Positions 20,259 to 24,346 of a DNA stretch of 24,346 nucleotides are shown here, one piece after another; position 1 is the stretch's first letter; every line of letters begins with the position of its first letter. This DNA is from a virus, in the IMG/VR virus record IMGVR_UViG_3300048686_000433, positions 1 to 24,346 of that record, one strand, 5' to 3'. Under the pieces are notes generated by a model. That model was not told where the DNA came from, searched no databases, and worked only from the letters and a program-made list of their open reading frames with translations. A program made the translations under genes and the position numbers.

Positions 20259-20264
20259 ATTTAT

Positions 20265-20293
20265 ATTATATGCCCAAATCCATTTATTGTCAA
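20265..20293 (-). promoter_or_regulatory. Perfect-consensus sigma70 promoter of the GIY-YIG operon
   Basis: TTGACA (20293-20288), spacer ATAAATGGATTTGGGCA (17 bases) and TATAAT (20270-20265) on the minus strand. The spacer matches the group at 10265, 10591 and 10915. Confidence 0.92.
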
Positions 20294-20305
20294 CCTTACA
20301 GATTC

Positions 20306-20370
20306 CTTACAATATTGTAAGTTAGTGCTTACTTACCCGTGAGATTTATAAGTTAGTTAGTACTAACTTA
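20306..20370. promoter_or_regulatory. Cluster of palindromes (operator-like)
   Basis: Three palindromes lie in a 90-base gap. CTTACAATATTGTAAG (20306-20321) is perfect. A 20-bp near-palindrome running from GTAAGTTAG to CTTACTTAC (20317-20336) has one mismatched pair. AGTTAGTACTAACT (20355-20368) is perfect. The nonamer TAAGTTAGT occurs at 20318, 20349 and, inverted, at 20362. A TTGACA at 20388-20383 is upstream, but its -10 partner TAGTAC (20365-20360) is poor and overlaps the third palindrome. The cluster sits just upstream of the strong 20265-20293 promoter. Confidence 0.6.
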
Positions 20371-20384
20371 CTTTGGATTTTTTG

Positions 20385-20666
20385 TCAATGTACTACTTCA
20401 CCGTAAGAACTGTTAATCCACTCTTTGATTTCTTTGCGTAGGTCTTTTTCGGTATATCCCATAGCACCTAAACGCATAATGAGTTCGATAAAAAGTCCAT
20501 GAGTTGCAAAACCATGGACATATTCAGGATCATCGTTATTATTTTCAAATTCTTCTAGCCTCGATAGAATTTCTTCGTTTACGAATTCTACTGCGACCTC
20601 AGCACTATAGATCATTTGTGCCGCTTCTTCGTCCTGTATTTCAGGTTGTTTGGCTTTGTTGCTCAT
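20385..20666 (-). CDS. Small acidic phage protein (93 aa)
   Basis: A 93-residue acidic protein. Residues 12-45 are strongly helical (EEAAQMIYSAEVAVEFVNEEILSRLEEF), followed by an Asn/Asp-rich turn (ENNNDDPEYVHG) and a second helical part (FIELIMRLGAMGYTEKDLRKEIKEWI). No family is recognised. It overlaps the GNAT-like gene upstream by 26 bases and is co-transcribed with it. Its TGA is embedded in a TTGACA hexamer (20388-20383). Function unknown. Confidence 0.7.
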   Translation of the reverse strand: MSNKAKQPEIQDEEAAQMIYSAEVAVEFVNEEILSRLEEFENNNDDPEYVHGFATHGLFIELIMRLGAMGYTEKDLRKEIKEWINSSYGEVVH

Positions 20667-21129
20667 TAAGTTCTCCGATACTTGTATTTAGCACATCGGT
20701 ATATTCATAGTTTACTGTTTCAAGATTTTCACGGAAAACAATAGCACCGTTCTTTAAATGGAACCTTCTTGCCATGTTTGTCTTTGGGCTAAGTGTAACA
20801 AACCTAGTGACGCTAGGATATTGTTCTTGTATACCTTTAACTGCTCTGTATAACAATTCACTACCTTTACCTGCTTTATAACTCCAAATAGTATAAAATA
20901 CCGCTGTAGTAGGAACTTTCGAAACATTTTTTAGATCATCGACTCCGGCCGGAACAAAGTCGTGAAAACTCACGCAAACCATTGCATCCGGATCATCATC
21001 TTTTTCAGCAAGAGCCGCGACCATTCTACCTTCACTAACTCTAAAATCTTTAGGAATTTCGGGTCTAACAGGATCGTCTTTGATGAAGTCTAATAGAGCA
21101 TTGGTGATGTCTTTGATGAAGTGAAGCAT
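20641..21129 (-). CDS. GNAT-like acetyltransferase-fold protein (162 aa)
   Basis: A 162-residue protein. FIKDDPVRPEIPKDFRVSEGRMVAAL is followed by AMVCVSFHDFVP and VFYTIWSYKAGKGSELLYRAVKGI, where the 'K.GKG..LL' stretch is a plausible acetyl-CoA pyrophosphate loop. Then RFVTLSPKTNMARRFHLKNGA resembles the later GNAT strand and loop. Proteins of this pattern are common in large phages and are often called N-acetyltransferases. A catalytic base is not identifiable, so activity is uncertain. The ribosome-binding site is weak (AGGT about 11 bases upstream). A promoter-like element lies at 21166-21194, and a TAAATA box in the same orientation at 21160-21155. Confidence 0.65.
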   Translation of the reverse strand: MLHFIKDITNALLDFIKDDPVRPEIPKDFRVSEGRMVAALAEKDDDPDAMVCVSFHDFVPAGVDDLKNVSKVPTTAVFYTIWSYKAGKGSELLYRAVKGIQEQYPSVTRFVTLSPKTNMARRFHLKNGAIVFRENLETVNYEYTDVLNTSIGELNEQQSQTT

Positions 21130-21165
21130 GATGGTGAACCTAAGATGTTAAACATATTTATCTAT

Positions 21166-21194
21166 ATTGTATAATATACTGTTATTTAGGTCAA
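21166..21194 (-). promoter_or_regulatory. Sigma70 promoter of the GNAT-like gene
   Basis: TTGACC (21194-21189), a 17-base spacer and TACAAT (21171-21166) on the minus strand, five and five of six matches. It drives the two-gene GNAT-like unit, and lies next to the divergent TAAATA box of the methyltransferase gene. Confidence 0.75.
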
Positions 21195-21207
21195 TATTTA
21201 TGGCTCA

Positions 21208-21215
21208 CTAAATAC
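21208..21215 (+). promoter_or_regulatory. T4-late-like box CTAAATAC before the methyltransferase-like gene
   Basis: CTAAATAC at 21208-21215 lies four bases (to the A of TAAATA) before ATG 21219, exactly the spacing seen before superoxide dismutase. The gene faces away from its upstream neighbour, so it needs its own promoter here. Confidence 0.45.
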
Positions 21216-21218
21216 AAC

Positions 21219-21830
21219 ATGGAAAATAACTTTGGATTAAATTTTGATGAGACTATTGGCCCATATGCTTCGTTCAAGCATGGTTTGGTCACTAGTAAAA
21301 TATGGTTGTGCGAGGAATTGGAAAGAGTTATTAAAAATCGGGCAATAAAGAATCCGGATATGTATTTGCTAGGGTCTTGGCATAATTTACTGTCATTTAT
21401 GCTGATAGTTCGTAATCCAAAATTGTACAATATTTTTAATTGTTACGACAAAGACCATTCTAGCATCGCTGTAAGCAATCAAATATGTGACACGTGGCAG
21501 TATGAATATCCCAGAGTTATGAACCATCATAGAAATGTAGACGATATTGAATTTTCATCTGCCGGTGATCAGAGTATATTCATTAACTGTAGTGTAGATC
21601 AATTCGAAGGTACTGACTGGTATAAAAAAATACCAGACAACAGGTTAGTGTGCTTACAATCTACAGATTTACCTATAAACCATAATGATTGGGAAATCAA
21701 GCAAAGTTATGACTTGATTTCAGACTTTACTAATGTATATAAAGTAAGAGAACTTATATTCTCAGGTACAAAGTTTTATGATTACGGGACTACCAAATAT
21801 AAACGACATATGTTTATAGGCATCAAGTAG
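21219..21830 (+). CDS. Class I SAM-dependent methyltransferase-like protein (203 aa)
   Basis: A 203-residue protein. MYLLGSWHNLLSFML (48-62) is a motif-I-like strand-loop-helix, then IFNCYDKD (72-79) with Asp77 as the acidic ribose-binding position. IFINCSVDQFEGTDWYKKIPDNRLVCLQSTDLP (120-152) fits motifs III and IV. The ending ELIFSGTKFYDYG...KRHMFIGIK resembles phage methyltransferase-like proteins in large marine phages (memory). No DNA-methyltransferase catalytic motif (DPPY or PC) is seen, so the target is probably a protein, small molecule or glycan. Its end overlaps the end of the opposite-strand PP-loop gene by eight bases. AT-rich, unlike the early block. There is no Shine-Dalgarno. 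Confidence 0.6.
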   Translation: MENNFGLNFDETIGPYASFKHGLVTSKIWLCEELERVIKNRAIKNPDMYLLGSWHNLLSFMLIVRNPKLYNIFNCYDKDHSSIAVSNQICDTWQYEYPRVMNHHRNVDDIEFSSAGDQSIFINCSVDQFEGTDWYKKIPDNRLVCLQSTDLPINHNDWEIKQSYDLISDFTNVYKVRELIFSGTKFYDYGTTKYKRHMFIGIK

Positions 21831-23028
21831 CATCTTTCATATAATATTTCTTAGCATATACCCCGAGTGTTCCCATAAAAGGATCACCGTTATTAAAAAT
21901 ATTACTATAAGTTGTTTTTAGAAAAGTCATTGCTTGCGAAAAATTATAAGCAGATTCCCAATTTTCTCCCAATGCATCATTGAGTAATTTTTGAAAGATG
22001 GCTTCTCTTCCGTTATTTTTATGTTTGCTTCTGCCATTTTGAATTGTTAAATTCAGATTCCAAGCAGGTCCTCTACCACAACCCACACAATAGTCATCAT
22101 AGTAAATACTGTGCGAATTGCCACAATATTCTTTTAAGAACTCGTTAGTGATACTTGTACCATAACGAATTTTTTTAGTTGTACCTATTATTGAAAATTC
22201 TTCTCCTGCCGGCTTAGTTAACATTCCTGATATACCGGACATAGGAGTGTTCATGTCCAAATAAATGTTATTGCCATATTTTCGTTCAATGTGATTTAAC
22301 AACATCCAACTTTGTTTGACATGAATCTTAGGCATATCCGGAGCATAGTAAAAATACTCAAGGTTTGGACTCTCAGTAATAAACGTTTCTAGTGTCTTAT
22401 CAATAATCGTAGAATAATACTTGCCATCTTCTAATAATAGTCTTGGCTTATCGACACCTATTATTATGCCATGATTAGGTTCGTCTGCATGTAATATTTG
22501 TTTTACATACCATCCAAAGTTAGTAGGTTGAAAATAAGAATGTGCTAATGCAGTAGAGGGGTTTTCTAACCAATCTTCTGTAAAAAAATCATCATACTGA
22601 TCTGGGCCAACATCAATTACTTTGACTTTTGTGTTTGGGTATGCTCTAATAAAATCTGCTACCTGAGGATAAATATAACTAATTAGTTGATATTGTCGCT
22701 CAGGATTCATTGTATAATTTATTAGTACGATTTCATCTAATGGTATTTTCCAATAGTAAAAACATTTTATAATATGATGGCTGTCACGGCCGGCACTGTA
22801 AAACAAACTTAATTTCTTATAACGTTGTCTAAGAAGTTGACAACGCTCAAAACATAATTCATCCCAAGTTTCAGATGGCTCTACAGTCCAATCCACTTCA
22901 TTGTACTGATCTTCAAAGAAATAAAAATGTGGCTTTACTTCTGAACCTAAACTTCTAGCATATCGCCATGCATCAAATTGACTTGATGTTCGTTGTCCGT
23001 TAACTACCCAATGAGGTGAAAAATACAT
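21823..23028 (-). CDS. PP-loop ATPase (asparagine-synthase/ATP-pyrophosphatase-like, 401 aa)
   Basis: A 401-residue protein. The PP-loop is LFYSAGRDSHHII, residues 76-88, where the usual SGGxDS reads SAGRDS (78-83). A second conserved piece, IIIGVDKPRLLL (188-199), fits the nucleotide-binding part of PP-loop enzymes. C302, C314 and C317 (YCGNSH...DDYCVGCG) could bind a metal; this CxxC-type pattern differs from classical asparagine synthase. There is no N-terminal glutaminase Cys, so it would need another nitrogen or sulfur donor. ATP-PPases activate a carboxyl or base by adenylation. Candidates are amide formation, sulfur transfer or nucleobase modification. Its ATG is one base after the tctC-like stop, so it is in the same operon. 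Confidence 0.72.
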   Translation of the reverse strand: MYFSPHWVVNGQRTSSQFDAWRYARSLGSEVKPHFYFFEDQYNEVDWTVEPSETWDELCFERCQLLRQRYKKLSLFYSAGRDSHHIIKCFYYWKIPLDEIVLINYTMNPERQYQLISYIYPQVADFIRAYPNTKVKVIDVGPDQYDDFFTEDWLENPSTALAHSYFQPTNFGWYVKQILHADEPNHGIIIGVDKPRLLLEDGKYYSTIIDKTLETFITESPNLEYFYYAPDMPKIHVKQSWMLLNHIERKYGNNIYLDMNTPMSGISGMLTKPAGEEFSIIGTTKKIRYGTSITNEFLKEYCGNSHSIYYDDYCVGCGRGPAWNLNLTIQNGRSKHKNNGREAIFQKLLNDALGENWESAYNFSQAMTFLKTTYSNIFNNGDPFMGTLGVYAKKYYMKDAT

Positions 23029-23029
23029 G

Positions 23030-23914
23030 TTATTTCGCTGCCGATTTAATTAATTGTCGGATTTCATCTGTGCTCAAAGTCACAGGACTTGATCCTATTT
23101 TTTCTAGTTTATCTATTATTTCTTTATCATTATTACATATTTGTACAAGTTTTACAATAGAAGTTCTTGAATCTTTATTCAATTCAGGGTTTACACTTAA
23201 TATTATTCCCAATGGAATATTGCCAAGTTTACTATTATAATGTTCAATACTCTTATGCTTATAGTATGATGCAGTTTTTTTATCTAGAGTGCTGGTTACA
23301 ATTGTAACTTTTTCAGTTTCAGCAAAACGTTTTGCGCTTATGAACGTATCTATGGCTACATCTATACTTCCATTTAATACATCCACTAATGCATTAGTAT
23401 TGTTCTTGTAAGATATGTTCTGATAGTTTATATTTAAAGACTTAAATAAATTATCAGATAAAAATATTCCTGATGCAGTTGAAACACCTACATTAACTGG
23501 TCGTTGTTTTGAAAGTTTTATTAAATCCTCAATCGTTTCTATTGTGCCTGCTTTAGAAACAAAAGCCATATTTACTTGATTAAGATACGTAATTGGATGA
23601 ACATCATCAAGCATACTAAAGTTAGGAAACTTGACTAAAGCACTCATGCCAAAGTTTCCAACTAATATATTGGTAGTTTTATCTGTATCCGTTTGTTGAG
23701 TTAAATTTTTTGCTGCTATAAGACCTTCGGCTCCGGGTCTAAAATCTTTAATTACTAAAAAATTATTTCTTTTAAAGCAAGGAGCATATGCATCCACAGT
23801 AATATCAGATCCCGAGCCTGGGCCCGATGACATGATTAATTTTAATGTGTGATTGGTTTGACTGAAAACCTGTGTAGTTAGGAAAAATAAAAGTATAGGA
23901 ATGTATTTTATCAT
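23030..23914 (-). CDS. TctC/Bug-type tripartite tricarboxylate transporter binding protein
   Basis: A 294-residue protein with an N-terminal signal peptide (MIKYIPILLFFLTTQVFSQ, cleavage near 19-20). The Bug signature pieces are present: LIMSSGPGSGSDITVDAY (about 27-44), FRPGAEGLIAAKNL (about 59-73), NILVGNFGM, VNVGVSTASGIFLSDNLFKSLNI and VDVLNGSIDVAIDTF. Normal family length is about 320, so it is a little short. These periplasmic proteins bind small carboxylates for TctAB permeases and are very abundant in Burkholderiales; no permease gene is near. ATG 23914 is chosen, not TTG 23917. A TAAATA box five bases upstream makes a leaderless message possible. Unusual in a phage. It precedes the PP-loop gene by one base. 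Confidence 0.82.
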   Translation of the reverse strand: MIKYIPILLFFLTTQVFSQTNHTLKLIMSSGPGSGSDITVDAYAPCFKRNNFLVIKDFRPGAEGLIAAKNLTQQTDTDKTTNILVGNFGMSALVKFPNFSMLDDVHPITYLNQVNMAFVSKAGTIETIEDLIKLSKQRPVNVGVSTASGIFLSDNLFKSLNINYQNISYKNNTNALVDVLNGSIDVAIDTFISAKRFAETEKVTIVTSTLDKKTASYYKHKSIEHYNSKLGNIPLGIILSVNPELNKDSRTSIVKLVQICNNDKEIIDKLEKIGSSPVTLSTDEIRQLIKSAAK

Positions 23915-23919
23915 CAAGA

Positions 23920-23927
23920 TATTTATT
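23920..23927 (-). promoter_or_regulatory. T4-late-like box AATAAATA before the tctC-like gene
   Basis: On the minus strand AATAAATA occupies 23927-23920 and ends five bases before ATG 23914, the same spacing as at the oxygenase-like gene (10961 to 10967). Only about 40 bases separate this gene from the thermonuclease stop, and no good sigma70 promoter was found there. Confidence 0.4.
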
Positions 23928-23955
23928 GATGACTACACTCTAACTGAAAAATTAT

Positions 23956-24346
23956 TTAACACCAACTTTGTTTTGCTTCACCAAAATACTCACGTGCATA
24001 ACCATTTTTAATTAGCATTGCTCGTAAACTTTGACCATTTAAAAGTATGTCTCCCAAAACACGACCACCAAATTTATCCCAATCGTATAAAACTACCTGG
24101 CGTTTTTGTGCATTGGCTACAGCATCTTTTGTAAACTTTGATGCTGCTTGACCTCTTGCATCTTCTTGTGGACATTTAGCACGAAAACCTTTTTCTGGAG
24201 TGTCAACACCAAATATACGAACTGCTAATTCAGGCTTAAGTGGTGCTGGAAGAAATGGGGCGGCAATTACTATTGTATCCCCGTCACTTACTCGCACAAT
24301 CTGTGCATCATATGTCACACCCTGTGGTTGCTTTTGAGCAAATGCG
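23956..24346 (-). CDS. Thermonuclease (SNase-like), 5' end outside window
   Basis: The frame is open to the window edge. Residues AFAQKQPQG before TYDAQIV look like the end of a signal peptide (cleavage after AFA), so the real start lies beyond 24346; an in-window GTG at 24318 would cut off that export signal. The SNase core is clear: VSDGDTIVIA, VRIFGVDTPEKG (the Arg35- and Glu43-type residues in 'VRIFGVDTPE'), FTKDAVANAQ and WDKFGGRVLGDILLNG (Arg87-type). All three catalytic residues appear intact. SNases cut DNA and RNA in a Ca2+-dependent way. The export signal suggests action in the periplasm or outside the cell, for example on competing or host DNA. Confidence 0.85.
   Translation of the reverse strand, partial: AFAQKQPQGVTYDAQIVRVSDGDTIVIAAPFLPAPLKPELAVRIFGVDTPEKGFRAKCPQEDARGQAASKFTKDAVANAQKRQVVLYDWDKFGGRVLGDILLNGQSLRAMLIKNGYAREYFGEAKQSWC

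Noticed and set aside
1-24346. tRNA or other stable RNA genes
   Set aside because: No cloverleaf-like stretch with TTCGA-type arm and matching acceptor stem was recognised by eye; a tRNAscan run would be decisive.

Overview
The window is most likely a piece of a large T4-superfamily (myovirus-type) phage genome. The strongest evidence is a recognisable rIIA-rIIB gene pair with an AAA+ ATPase, giant glycine-rich fibre genes, tightly packed small genes with ATGA overlaps, and two promoter classes that split by gene block. No tRNA, insertion sequence, CRISPR array or integrase was seen. The host is an inference: the IF-1, glutamine amidotransferase, ErpA and TctC/Bug-type genes look most like betaproteobacterial families, which suggests a phage of a (freshwater?) betaproteobacterium.

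Layout. (1) 1-8643, plus strand, AT-rich: the end of a structural gene; a cassette of host-like genes (IF-1, Fe/Mn superoxide dismutase, class I glutamine amidotransferase, a broken ErpA/IscA gene); two glycine-rich fibre genes of 437 and 1400 codons; and a papain-like protease. Several genes here are preceded by T4-late-like TAAATA boxes. (2) 8667-21129, almost all minus strand: a dense block of small, presumably early genes. It includes a rIIA/rIIB/AAA+ operon, a DUF805 membrane protein, an AbrB-like two-domain protein, a glycine-zipper lipoprotein, a GIY-YIG nuclease and a GNAT-like protein. Near-perfect sigma70 promoters (TTGACA-N17-TATAAT) are scattered through it. One plus-strand gene, a 2OG-Fe(II) oxygenase-like protein at 10967, interrupts it. 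Perfect hairpin terminators sit at the two convergent junctions (8655 and 11568). (3) 21219-24346, AT-rich accessory end: a methyltransferase-like gene facing a two-gene operon (TctC-like periplasmic binding protein then PP-loop ATPase), then a secreted-type thermonuclease cut by the window edge.

How it fits together. The minus-strand block looks like host-takeover genes read by host sigma70 RNA polymerase. The plus-strand structural genes, the accessory oxygenase and methyltransferase, and the minus-strand tctC-like gene carry TAAATA boxes, as expected if they are read late. Notable oddities: four TGA stop codons are embedded in TTGACA hexamers of the next promoter; several start codons lie so close to the predicted transcription start that the mRNAs may be leaderless; four early promoters share a conserved spacer; there are strong operator-like palindromes at 9341-9377 and 20306-20370; and the ErpA gene has lost its second and third cysteines from the reading frame. 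All functional calls rest on sequence motifs read by eye.
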